Shown here in pieces: positions 17,356 to 25,621 of a stretch of DNA of 64,000 nt; the first letter of the stretch is position 1; the number at the start of each line of letters is the position of its first letter. The translations under genes and the position numbers were made by a program. The notes beneath the pieces are model-generated. The model was given only the letters and a program-made list of their open reading frames with translations. It had not been told where the DNA came from and did no database searches. The stretch comes from an uncultured Chloroflexota bacterium (GTDB lineage Bacteria > Chloroflexota > UBA4733). The DNA lies in NCBI GenBank assembly GCA_937967325.1, contig CALBSQ010000412.1, positions 1 through 64,000 on the forward strand. Direction: 5' to 3'.

Positions 17356-19238
17356 GTGTACACCCACAGCGGTTTCGTCTCCTGGCGGTAGTCTCCCGGC
17401 AGGCTCTCCCAGTTCACCCAGGGCGGATTCCCCGCGACGTAGTCGAACCGGCCCTGGAACAGCGGCGCAAAGGCATTCTTGATGATGCGCGCCCAAATCC
17501 CGTCGATCCCCTGCCGTTCCAAGTCGGCTAGCTGATCGTACAACCCCAATACGAGCCTGATATCGCCCTCGTCCTGCTTCGTGTCCAGCGGGAACGTCGC
17601 CAGCAGCCGCTCGCGGAACTGCTCCGACTTCAACCCGCTCTGCACGCATTCCTCCAGTAGCCCCGCGAGCTGGTCGATGTAGCGCGCGTCCACTAGCGAC
17701 CGAGGGACCGCGAAGCGCCCCACCGCCGTATTGAAGCTGTAGCTTCCTCGAGTAAACAGGTCGCCGCCCTCGCTCGGCGTTAGGATCGAATCCGCCAGGT
17801 ACACCGGAATGCTGATATCCCCCTGTCGGTGCGCCAGCAGGTCGCCCAGCGCGAGCAGGTAGTTCGTGCGCGCGCTTATCACTGCCAGTGGATTAAGGTC
17901 GAATCCCACTACGTTTCCTAGCACCTGCTCCAGCACCCGAGCCTCGCTGAGCGGCTTGTCCTGTATGTACTTGCGTATCCGCTTGATCGCCAGCACCAGG
18001 AAGGTCCCCGATCCGCATGCCGGATCGAGCAGTCGCTGTTTCGGATCGCCCTCGTACCCCAATTGGTTTAGCAGCCGTTCGGCCAGCCAGTCCGGCGTGT
18101 AGTACTCTCCCAGCGCGTGCCGCAGCTTCTTTGGCATCAGGTTCTGATAGAGGTGCTTCAGCAGGTCTCGCGTCTCCTCCGGGTCCACGTCCAGCGTCAC
18201 CAGCGAGTAGCCCGCCAGCTCACCCGCCAGCCGCCGCAGCGCTCGCTCCAGTTCCTCGTCCCAGATGTCCAGGTACCAGCCGAAGAAGTCCCCTTCCAGG
18301 AAGTTGCGGATGCCCAGCTCGGCAAAGATGCCTCCCCGCTCCATATCCCTGAGGTACGTCGCCAGCTTCTCCCCCGGCAGGCTCGCCACCTGAGCCAGCC
18401 CCGTCCCAACCTTCGGCATCAGGTAATAATGCGCCACTTGTAACGCCAGCAGCTTGATGAACGTCGCATAGTAGGTGTGGACGCTGAAGAAAAGCCGCTC
18501 AAGGTCCGGCGTCCGCTCCTTCACCGCGTACAGTTTTGCCAACTCTGCCGCCTGCAGATCTCCCGCCACGGCGTCATAACCCGACACTTCGTGGAACTGC
18601 CGCTGCCATTGCCGAAACAGCGTGCGCACCTTGGGGTTCTCCGTGCTCGCGATCGCTCGATACAGCGCCGGTACCACCTGCCGTGCCACATTGCTGTTTT
18701 CCCCGAAGTCACGCATCAGGTTCTCCGGGGTCAAGGCCAGCTCCGTCGACAGCGAGAGGAGATAGCGCAGGAAGGTCTCGGTGCTCTGCCCATCCACTGG
18801 CAGCGGGTCATCCACCCGCCAGCGCTCGTCCCGATAGCGGACGAAGATGTAGAAGCTGCCGTCGAGAACTACGCCCGCCAGCCGCTCTTTACGGTGGCGA
18901 TCCAGCCGCTCCAGCCCTTGAATGTACTGCTGCACCTGATCGATGGCGTGCTTGTTCCTGGCGTTGGCATTGCTTGGACGCAGCGAGTTCGGTGGTTCGT
19001 ATTCCACGACGAATCGGTTGTACACCGCGTCTGCGCGCCCGTTGATGAGCGTTCGTTCGTGCTCCAGGTGGATGCCTACATCAAAGTTCGTGGCGAAGCG
19101 CTCCAGCAGCTTCTCCACCTCAGCCACTAGGTCCGCCTCATTCTGGGCGCGCTGCGCTGCCAGTCGGATGCCCTTCGCGATCTCGGGCGCCCGCTCCCGA
19201 ACGAAGGCTTCCAGCTCAGTAGGTGCGTACGCTGCCAT
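17286..19238 (-). CDS. Eco57I-like nuclease/adenine-specific DNA methylase, N-terminal part
   Basis: 650 codons before the frame ends, about 627 of them genuine. Residues 65-110 have a PD-(D/E)XK-like pattern: GRAD, then VVEYEPP, then QVQQY as the QxxxY motif of RecB-type nucleases. Motif I DPACGSGTF (405-413) and motif IV NPPW (604-607) identify an N6-adenine methylase. This is the type IIG layout in which one chain both methylates and cuts. The start codon overlaps the HerA stop (TGATG), so the genes are coupled. After WVY at about residue 627 an extra AC shifts the frame; the rest lies at 16012-17355. Either it is a real inactivation or a sequencing error. Confidence 0.85.
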   Translation of the reverse strand: MAAYAPTELEAFVRERAPEIAKGIRLAAQRAQNEADLVAEVEKLLERFATNFDVGIHLEHERTLINGRADAVYNRFVVEYEPPNSLRPSNANARNKHAIDQVQQYIQGLERLDRHRKERLAGVVLDGSFYIFVRYRDERWRVDDPLPVDGQSTETFLRYLLSLSTELALTPENLMRDFGENSNVARQVVPALYRAIASTENPKVRTLFRQWQRQFHEVSGYDAVAGDLQAAELAKLYAVKERTPDLERLFFSVHTYYATFIKLLALQVAHYYLMPKVGTGLAQVASLPGEKLATYLRDMERGGIFAELGIRNFLEGDFFGWYLDIWDEELERALRRLAGELAGYSLVTLDVDPEETRDLLKHLYQNLMPKKLRHALGEYYTPDWLAERLLNQLGYEGDPKQRLLDPACGSGTFLVLAIKRIRKYIQDKPLSEARVLEQVLGNVVGFDLNPLAVISARTNYLLALGDLLAHRQGDISIPVYLADSILTPSEGGDLFTRGSYSFNTAVGRFAVPRSLVDARYIDQLAGLLEECVQSGLKSEQFRERLLATFPLDTKQDEGDIRLVLGLYDQLADLERQGIDGIWARIIKNAFAPLFQGRFDYVAGNPPWVNWESLPGDYRQETKPLWVYTTSSHTAAWTRSWARGRRTSPCS

Positions 19239-20983
19239 CAGCTCTGCTCCTGCTTGTACGCCGGCCGCGGGAAGATAATCTTCACCGGCTGGCGGTATAC
19301 TGCGTGACTCACCAGCAGCTCGCCCTTGCCCAGCCGGGTGACCGCCGCCCGGATCTCCTGGTCCAGGAAGCGGTAGTCGGGCGAGTTCACTTCCGACGAG
19401 CCGGTCCGCCCAATCACCTTCGTCGCGCTGTTCCCCGTCACTCGCGGATGCACCGCGCTCATGAACTGCTGCGCGGAGATCAGGATCACTCCCAGGCTGC
19501 GGCCGCGCTCTGCCACATCCAGCACCTGCTGCGTGATCGGGCTCTCTTTGCCGGCGGGTGCGTACTTGTTCAGCTCGTCGACGAAAATGATGACCTTGTC
19601 CGGTACTGGAGAGTGCTCCGTGCGATCCTCCGTCTCCTCCGCCTTCACCGCGTAGATCGTCCGCAGGATGTCGCCGAATACCAGAGTCTGCTCCTCGTCG
19701 GCCAGCTTGGCGATGTCCACCACATACGTCCAGCCGCCTTTGATGTTCGTCAACTCCTCGCTCAGCAGCTTCTCGTTCTTCGATCGACCGCCCACGAAGA
19801 TGCCCGATTGGCGCGTCTGCACGATCCGACGCAACTGCCGGCGAAACATTCCGATCGACGAGCCCGCGAACATACCCCGCCAGCGCCCACTTGCCTCCTG
19901 CTTCTGCCGCAGGAACTCCAGTAACGCCTCCCAGCTCTGCACAGATTTGAACTCGCTGTCGCCCCCGGCGATGCCGCTCATGACCTCGCCGTAGATGCCC
20001 TCGATCGTTCCGCTCGTGTCCGAGACGCTGCTGAAGAGCAGGTCCAGCTTGCTCGCTGTGCCATCGAGGTCGTATGCATAGAGGGCATAGATATCGGGTG
20101 CGGGCGGATACGAGTTGGGCTGCCCCGGCGTTGTGCTCCTCGGCAGGAGGTAGCGTACGTTCTCAAAGGGCTTCGGCTCCAGCCCTGCCGCTTCCCAGAT
20201 TTCCTTTTGCTCTGGCGGCAGCTCCGGTCCCTTCCTATCGACCTGCAGCAGGTCTGCCTGCTTCACGTTAAGGATGATGACGGCGATTCTTTCCTTGTCT
20301 TTCGCCGTTTGCAGGATAGACTGAAGCAGGAACATTGCGTACGACGTCTTGGTCGCCAGACCGCTGATCCCAGAGATATTCACGTGCGCCGACTCCGGCC
20401 CCAGCACGTACCGCCGGTCCAGGTATGCCACAGCCGCCGCTTCATTGCTCATCCTGATCAGCCCCGCCGGAATGGCATCCTCCGGTCGTTCCGCCAGCAT
20501 TGAGTCGGTCCCTAGGGCCTGTTGGATATCGTCGGGGTCTGCGAAGTACACGAGCTGCTCGCTCGGGACCGGCATGTAGATGTCAGCCGTGTTGCTGAGC
20601 ACGCTCGCTGCCGCGACCGTCGTGCCTTGTCGATTGGTGTTGGCCTCGCCATCCAGTTGACCGAAGTCGCTCGAGATAAAATTCGCCAGGTGGCTCGGCG
20701 CATCCGTCCGGTGCTCCAAGGTCGTCACCAGCCCGTACGTTCGACTCGGCCCCTGCTCCGGCCGATTCACCTGAGGCACGGCCACGATGTCGAACGGATT
20801 GACGATCACCCCCTCCGGTAACCAGAAAGAAAACTTCTCCGATGTAATCGGTTCCCGCTCGGTCGCCGAGGACCGGCCGATCGGCGCATTCTCTGCGTCG
20901 GCCCCTTCGGCGGCGTCCGCGGCGGTTTTCCCCTCGGACGCTAGCTGCGAGTCCGCCACCGCTGTCTCCTTCATATCGACCAT
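19238..20983 (-). CDS. HerA-like ATPase (DNA translocase family)
   Basis: 581 residues. After an acidic N-terminal tail, a HAS-barrel-like region leads into a variant Walker A at 204-214 (SGISGLATKTS, with Thr before the Lys instead of Gly). The Walker B motif is KVIIFVDELNKYAP (463-476). RSLGVILISAQQ is the sensor-like segment and VIGRTGSSEV carries an arginine-finger-type Arg. HerA proteins form hexameric rings that pump DNA and hand it to NurA nuclease. The NurA-like gene ends 12 bases upstream, and the methylase gene overlaps this stop, so all three should be made together. AAAGGGG precedes the start. Confidence 0.82.
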   Translation of the reverse strand: MVDMKETAVADSQLASEGKTAADAAEGADAENAPIGRSSATEREPITSEKFSFWLPEGVIVNPFDIVAVPQVNRPEQGPSRTYGLVTTLEHRTDAPSHLANFISSDFGQLDGEANTNRQGTTVAAASVLSNTADIYMPVPSEQLVYFADPDDIQQALGTDSMLAERPEDAIPAGLIRMSNEAAAVAYLDRRYVLGPESAHVNISGISGLATKTSYAMFLLQSILQTAKDKERIAVIILNVKQADLLQVDRKGPELPPEQKEIWEAAGLEPKPFENVRYLLPRSTTPGQPNSYPPAPDIYALYAYDLDGTASKLDLLFSSVSDTSGTIEGIYGEVMSGIAGGDSEFKSVQSWEALLEFLRQKQEASGRWRGMFAGSSIGMFRRQLRRIVQTRQSGIFVGGRSKNEKLLSEELTNIKGGWTYVVDIAKLADEEQTLVFGDILRTIYAVKAEETEDRTEHSPVPDKVIIFVDELNKYAPAGKESPITQQVLDVAERGRSLGVILISAQQFMSAVHPRVTGNSATKVIGRTGSSEVNSPDYRFLDQEIRAAVTRLGKGELLVSHAVYRQPVKIIFPRPAYKQEQS

Positions 20984-20995
20984 GCTGTTCCCCTT

Positions 20996-22135
20996 TCAAA
21001 CCGCCAGCGGCGCCAGCTTCGGCCAGCGGATCATGCCCGCCAGCACGTCCCTTGAGTAGAAACGGTTCTTGATCGCCTGCTCGGCCAGAAAGATTGGATA
21101 CAGATGGCAGTGCCAACGCCGGTCGCTGCCATAACAGGTGACGTTGCGCTCCGCAATCAGCGTCCGGGATATTAGGTCGGCCAGCTCCCCCTCCACTGGA
21201 TTCCCGTCCGGCCGTGGCAACTCAACCTTCACCACGCCCATCAGAGGATAGTCCACGTCGCCTTGCTTCCGCAGCCGCACGTACCAAAAGGCTACCTTGC
21301 CTCCGTGGGTTCTGAATGCCGCTGTGCGGCTTGCGTACGGCAATCCCGCCAGCAGTTTTGCCACGTCAAGCCGTTGACTGGTCTTCTTTCCAAACGTGAA
21401 TACTGGGTCCTTCCGGAAGTTCTTGGCCACGCCGATCATGTGCGGGGTCTTGATGAACTCGTCCAGCTTGACCGCCCCGTCCAGAATGAGCCAGCGGTCA
21501 TCGTCTCGGACTCCATCTGTGACGTCGATCATCTCGATCTCCAACTTGTGCATCCGGTTGCGTGCAATGCCGCCCGCCCGCACCCGCATACTTTCCGGTG
21601 TGGCCTCCACCGGCGTGTTGACCGTCTCCTCCGTTGTGTCCCGCACCTCGAAGAATCCGTCCGGCGCATTAAGCTTCTGCAGCAGCGTCCACAGCGAGTC
21701 CGAGGCGCCCAGCGGGCCACGCGGCAGCAACAGCAGCATGCGGTGCTTTACTCCCAGTGGCCGCACCTTCCCGCTGTCGCCGCGCGTCATAACCGCGGCG
21801 CCAATCTGCGCCAGCTCGATCGGGAACGACCGGTTCCCCTCGATCCCCGTCGCCAGGTAGTACGTGCGCAGACTGCCGTCGATGAAATACCGGTACAGAT
21901 GCTTCTCGGTCCGAACCAGTGGCGGTGTCTCCCGATACAGCGTCGCCAAACTCGGCATCGGCGTCTCGAGGAAGTCCGTCACCTGACGCGTCTCGCCGTT
22001 GATGAGCATATCCTCGATCTCGTCCACGTCCGGCCGTTCCAGGTCCTCCATCGCCCCACCAGACGCAGGGAGGATGTCGACTTCCTTCGCGAGAAGATTG
22101 AGCGCATCGTTGAGAGCAGCAGACTGAGTGAGCAT
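20996..22135 (-). CDS. NurA-like nuclease
   Basis: 379 residues. YFIDGSLRTYY (residues 83-93) and WLILDGAVKLDEF (215-227) are the two Asp-Gly motifs of the NurA nuclease fold, followed by IGVAKNF with the conserved Lys and a late DYPLMGVVKVEL strand. NurA enzymes are manganese-dependent 5'-3' nucleases driven by HerA. This is the first gene of a minus-strand operon NurA-HerA-methylase-zinc ribbon, with GGAAGG before its ATG. In archaea the pair resects DNA ends. Next to a nuclease/methylase in a bacterium, defence against foreign DNA is the more likely job. Confidence 0.7.
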   Translation of the reverse strand: MLTQSAALNDALNLLAKEVDILPASGGAMEDLERPDVDEIEDMLINGETRQVTDFLETPMPSLATLYRETPPLVRTEKHLYRYFIDGSLRTYYLATGIEGNRSFPIELAQIGAAVMTRGDSGKVRPLGVKHRMLLLLPRGPLGASDSLWTLLQKLNAPDGFFEVRDTTEETVNTPVEATPESMRVRAGGIARNRMHKLEIEMIDVTDGVRDDDRWLILDGAVKLDEFIKTPHMIGVAKNFRKDPVFTFGKKTSQRLDVAKLLAGLPYASRTAAFRTHGGKVAFWYVRLRKQGDVDYPLMGVVKVELPRPDGNPVEGELADLISRTLIAERNVTCYGSDRRWHCHLYPIFLAEQAIKNRFYSRDVLAGMIRWPKLAPLAV

Positions 22136-22332
22136 GGATCCTTCCAGGTAGCGCAGCCTCGGCAGAGCTCATGCTGAGCGCTCACGATAGCACCGAAGCA
22201 AGCAAAGTGGATTATATACGCTCAAGGACCACATTGTCGCATCCTGCCGACGCAGTAGGCGACCGGCAACGAGACAGTCGCATTCCAAGCGCGTGAAGAG
22301 AGCGGTTATACAGCGCGTGGTATAGTCGAGCC

Positions 22333-22674
22333 ATGCAAGTCACGCTGTTACCGGAGGCGCGGCGCGAGTTTCGAGCGCTGGTAGCGGCGGAACGCGAGGC
22401 TATGCGTGCTGCAATGCGCAAATTGGAGTTGCACGAAGCCCAGCTTGGGTTCCCACATTCGAGCGCGGTTCAAGGCGCCACCAAACTCCGTGAGTTGCGC
22501 CCTCGCGGTGGGCATAGCTCATGGCGCGCCTTCTACCGGCGCGTGGGCGACGAATGGGTCCTCGCCGCCATCGGCCCCGAGGCCCAGGCGGACCCGCAGG
22601 GCTTCCGTCGCGCGGTTCGTCTAGCCGAACAGCGGCTGGCATTGGTGAGTCCAGCCCCCAGAGAGGAGCACTGA
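22333..22674 (+). CDS. RelE/HigB-family toxin (Gp49-like)
   Basis: 113 residues. MQVTLLPEARREFRALVAAE at the start and LRELRPRGGHSSWRAFYRRVGDEW in the middle match the phage-derived Gp49/HigB toxin family, mRNA interferases acting on the ribosome. The C-terminus is Ala/Arg-rich helix. Its stop overlaps the antitoxin's ATG by one base (TGATG), and the toxin-first order is typical of HigBA modules. A TATAGT hexamer lies about ten bases before the ATG, so the transcript may be nearly leaderless. It sits divergently beside the NurA-HerA operon. Confidence 0.85.
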   Translation: MQVTLLPEARREFRALVAAEREAMRAAMRKLELHEAQLGFPHSSAVQGATKLRELRPRGGHSSWRAFYRRVGDEWVLAAIGPEAQADPQGFRRAVRLAEQRLALVSPAPREEH

Positions 22675-23000
22675 TGACCATCGGCATCCCCATTGATGTC
22701 ATCCACGAAGAGGAGTTGCAGCGCGATCCGGAATATCGCCGGATCTGGGAGGAGACCGCTCTCGCGCGGCTGGCATCGGAGCGTGTGCTTGCCTACCGCC
22801 TCGAGCACGGCCTCACACAGACGCAGTTGGCTAAGCAGCTTGGACTGCGCCAGCCCCACGTCTCCCGCCTGGAGATGGGCGAGCATACGCCCAGCCTCGA
22901 CACCTTGCGCTTGCTTGCCGCCAAGCTCGGCATCAGCTTCCACCTGGACATCGTGCCAACCGGCGACCAGTCCGCTCAACTCCAGGCCAGGGCCAGCTAG
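22674..23000 (+). CDS. XRE-family antitoxin (HigA-like)
   Basis: 108 residues. A Cro/C1-type helix-turn-helix occupies about residues 40-95: RLEHGLTQTQLAKQLGLRQPHVSRLEMGEHTPSLDTLRLLAAKLG. The N-terminal EEELQRDPEYRRIWEE segment is typical of antitoxins paired with Gp49-like toxins. It should neutralise the HigB-type protein at 22333 and repress the shared promoter. The overlap with the toxin gene indicates coupled translation. Confidence 0.87.
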   Translation: MTIGIPIDVIHEEELQRDPEYRRIWEETALARLASERVLAYRLEHGLTQTQLAKQLGLRQPHVSRLEMGEHTPSLDTLRLLAAKLGISFHLDIVPTGDQSAQLQARAS

Positions 23001-23060
23001 ACGGGCGGGCCACCAACCTTGGTGGGCTCGTTATGGGACATCCGACCGGACGTTCGCTCG

Positions 23061-23297
23061 CTAGGTCGCCTTGGATGGAACCTGCGGCGTGGTGATCTTC
23101 GCTCCTGGCGCCGGCTCGAACTGGATACCGTGGTCCCCCGGGTATGGCTGCTCGTGCGTGTGCTGGCCGGTCCAGATGTCCAGGGGTATCTGGCCGGAGA
23201 AGGCCGCGCACTTGCGGAAGCCGGACTCGTGTCGGCAGAAGGTGCAGACGGGGCTGAAGTGAGGAATCAATCGATCTTCGTCAATGACCGTGGTCAC
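23061..23297 (-). CDS. Small Cys-containing conserved protein
   Basis: About 78 residues from GTG 23297. The core CTFCRHESGFRKCAAF…PYPGDHGIQFEP resembles a small conserved bacterial family that pairs a CxxC-x(n)-C cluster with a PYPGDxGIxFE tail. The three cysteines may bind zinc. The frame remains open upstream to 23372, but that part looks unrelated. No clear ribosome-binding site was seen for the GTG. It lies downstream of the histidine kinase gene, separated by about 95 bases. Confidence 0.55.
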   Translation of the reverse strand: MTTVIDEDRLIPHFSPVCTFCRHESGFRKCAAFSGQIPLDIWTGQHTHEQPYPGDHGIQFEPAPGAKITTPQVPSKAT

Positions 23298-23391
23298 GCG
23301 TCGGAACCGACGGAGCAAACGCCATACTGCTCCACGTGACGCATGCCCAACGTGTAAATCTGGCCCGGCCATGCCTATTTTTCAGAATCCC

Positions 23392-24438
23392 CTACAGTCT
23401 TTCCAGAGGGCGGTCACCAGCACTCACTGCGCGTCGATCATGTGCGTCCACGGAGGGCGGACGCCGGCCTGTCTCCGAGACCAACGGCAACATGAGCCTG
23501 AACACCGATCCCGCGCCGACGTGGCTCTCCACGCTGAGGCGACCGCCGTGGGCCTGCACGATCCACGCCGCCATGGCCAGTCCCAGGCCGACGTGATCAC
23601 CGGCGCGATCGCGGGAGGCATCGGCCCGGTAGAACGGATCGAAGAGGTGGGGCAAGTGCCGAGGCGCGATGCCGGGGCCCGTATCGTGTACCTCCAGCGC
23701 CGCCTGAGCGCCATCACGATGGGCGAGGAGACGGACGGCTCCGCCATCCGGCGTGTACGTCACCGCGTTGTCCAGCAGGTTGGCAATGACCTGCCGGAGC
23801 TTGACCGCGTCGGCGCGCACCGGCAGCGGCCCATCCAGCGCCAATTGGAGCGATTGCCCCTTGCCCGTCGCGAGCGGGCGCACGTCCTCCACCGCCTCTC
23901 GCGCGAGGTCAGTTAGATCGTACACGACCAGGTTCAGGGCGTCGGTGGCACGCTCCGCTCGAACGAGCGCCAGCAGGTCGGCCACCAGCTCAGCCATCTG
24001 GTGCACGTCGGCCACCGCATCGCGCAGCACCTGCTCGTACTCCTCGGGCGTGCGCCGGCGCAGCAGCGCTACCTCCATCGACCCCTGCAGCACCGTCAGC
24101 GGCGTGCGCAGCTCGTGGGAGGCGGCGGCCGCGAAGCGCTGCTGCCGCGCCATCGCCGCCTCCAGCGGCTGGAGCGTCCGCCCGGCCAGCACGTAGGCGC
24201 CCAGGGCCGCCAGGATGAGCACGCCGAGGTCGACGGCGACGATCTGCCAGGCGAGCACCTCGTTGGGAATGCCCGCCAAAATCGCCACCAGCTTGCTCAC
24301 CGTCAGCCGGCCGGCCGGGATCTCCGGCGTGGGGAAGCGCACCAGGACGTGATACAACGCCAGGCTGAGCACACCGACGATGCCGGCCAGGATAGCGAGA
24401 TACCAGACGGTCAGCCGCAGCCGCGCGGTGTCAAACAC
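23392..24438 (-). CDS. Sensor histidine kinase
   Basis: 348 residues. Two N-terminal membrane helices (about 8-28 and 65-85) flank a short extracytoplasmic loop. The dimerisation domain has SHELRTPL with the phospho-acceptor His near residue 108. The ATPase domain shows N (NLLDNAVTYTP), G1 (DTGPGIAP) and G2 (HVGLGLAMA) boxes. It lies 6 bases after the response-regulator gene, so the two form a two-component system. The small sensor loop (about 35 residues) suggests an envelope or membrane stress signal. Partner and signal are not named by the sequence. Confidence 0.93.
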   Translation of the reverse strand: MFDTARLRLTVWYLAILAGIVGVLSLALYHVLVRFPTPEIPAGRLTVSKLVAILAGIPNEVLAWQIVAVDLGVLILAALGAYVLAGRTLQPLEAAMARQQRFAAAASHELRTPLTVLQGSMEVALLRRRTPEEYEQVLRDAVADVHQMAELVADLLALVRAERATDALNLVVYDLTDLAREAVEDVRPLATGKGQSLQLALDGPLPVRADAVKLRQVIANLLDNAVTYTPDGGAVRLLAHRDGAQAALEVHDTGPGIAPRHLPHLFDPFYRADASRDRAGDHVGLGLAMAAWIVQAHGGRLSVESHVGAGSVFRLMLPLVSETGRRPPSVDAHDRRAVSAGDRPLERL

Positions 24439-24444
24439 GGGAGA

Positions 24445-25113
24445 TCAGGGGGCGCGTAGGGTGTAGCCGAGGCCGCGCACGGTGTGCAGGAGCGGCGTGT
24501 CGAAAGGGGCGTCGATCTTCTGGCGTAGATAGCGCACGTACACGTCGATCACGTTGCTCTCGACCTCGACGTCGCTCCAGACACTCTCCGCCATGAGGTC
24601 GCGCGTCACCACCTGGCCGGCGTGGTGGACCAGGTACGCCAAGAGCGCGTATTCCCGTGCCGAGAGCGCCACTTCCCGGCCGGCCCGGCGCACGGTGCTC
24701 GCGGCGGTATCCACTTCCAGGTCGCCCACCCGCATGACGCTGGCGCGCGCCAGGCTGTCGCGCCGCAGCAGCGCTCGCACGCGTGCTAGGAACTCTCCGA
24801 AGGAGAACGGCTTGGTCAGATAGTCGTCGGCGCCGGCGTCCAGCCCCAGGATCTTGTCCTTGTCGGTGTCTCGCGCCGTGAGCATCAGGATCGGTAGCGC
24901 CTTGCGAGCGGCGCGCAACTGGCGGGCGACCTCAATGCCATCCAGCTTCGGCAGCATCAGGTCCAGCACGAGTAGATCGTAGTGATTCCACCGCGCCTCG
25001 TGCAGGCCCGCTTCACCATCGCGGACGGTCGTGACGTGGTAGCCGGATTCCTCCAGCCCTTGCCGGAGAAACGCCGCGATCTTCGGATCGTCTTCCACCA
25101 CCAGCAAGTGCAT
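24445..25113 (-). CDS. OmpR/PhoB-family response regulator
   Basis: 222 residues. The receiver domain has the acidic pair (EDD), phospho-acceptor Asp in LLVLDLMLPKLDG and Lys in LTKPF. The C-terminal winged helix starts at about residue 125 and ends with the usual VRYLRQKID…LHTVRGLGYTL. ATG 25113 is chosen because it places MHLLVVEDD at the domain start; the open frame upstream to 25170 is not conserved-looking. Cotranscribed with the kinase. Target genes are unknown. Confidence 0.95.
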   Translation of the reverse strand: MHLLVVEDDPKIAAFLRQGLEESGYHVTTVRDGEAGLHEARWNHYDLLVLDLMLPKLDGIEVARQLRAARKALPILMLTARDTDKDKILGLDAGADDYLTKPFSFGEFLARVRALLRRDSLARASVMRVGDLEVDTAASTVRRAGREVALSAREYALLAYLVHHAGQVVTRDLMAESVWSDVEVESNVIDVYVRYLRQKIDAPFDTPLLHTVRGLGYTLRAP

Positions 25114-25229
25114 CGTGTCATCTCCGCAATATCTGGAGCACGGGGACAGCAATCGCGTCGCCACCGGCATGCCGAGAACCGGCGCGTTAGGGCAGGTCGG
25201 ACGGGAACAGCCGTACCCTGGGCCGCCCG

Positions 25230-25499
25230 CTAGACATCATACCGCGTGCGGCCCTGGCGACGGAGCAGACCGAGCGCCGCTAACGCACCCAGCACGCCGA
25301 CGATCACCGACCCCAGGAATGACGCGGGTCCGTGACCAAAAAGCAGCTCCCAGCCCCAGCCACCGACCAGAGCACCGAGCACGCCAAAGGCCACCCCCCC
25401 CACCAGGCCGATGGGCGCCCGTGCCGGTATCAAGGCGCCGGCCAAGCCGCCGGCCACAATCCCGACTATGATCCAGGTCAGTACATCACCACTGCCCAT
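25230..25499 (-). CDS. GlsB/YeaQ/YmgE-family membrane protein
   Basis: 89 residues with three hydrophobic helices rich in Gly (IIVGIVAGGLAGALIP, GVAFGVLGALVGGWG, GSVIVGVLGALAALGLL). This is the transglycosylase-associated/GlsB family of small stress-induced membrane proteins. ATG 25499 follows GGCAGGGACG. It is upstream of the response regulator on the same strand, with a gap of about 115 bases, so it may or may not share a promoter with it. The molecular role of the family is unknown. Confidence 0.85.
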   Translation of the reverse strand: MGSGDVLTWIIVGIVAGGLAGALIPARAPIGLVGGVAFGVLGALVGGWGWELLFGHGPASFLGSVIVGVLGALAALGLLRRQGRTRYDV

Positions 25500-25621
25500 C
25501 GTCCCTGCCTCTCCACGCACCAATGATCTGATCGAGAGGTGAGAAGGCGATGAGACCGATTCCTCCTTATACTATAGTTGGCAGTTGAAACCATTGGAGC
25601 CGACACAGGCGGGAGGCGTTC

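Noticed and set aside
17340..17370. Phase-variable repeat in the methylase
   Set aside because: The run is only two AC units, too short for typical slippage-driven phase variation.
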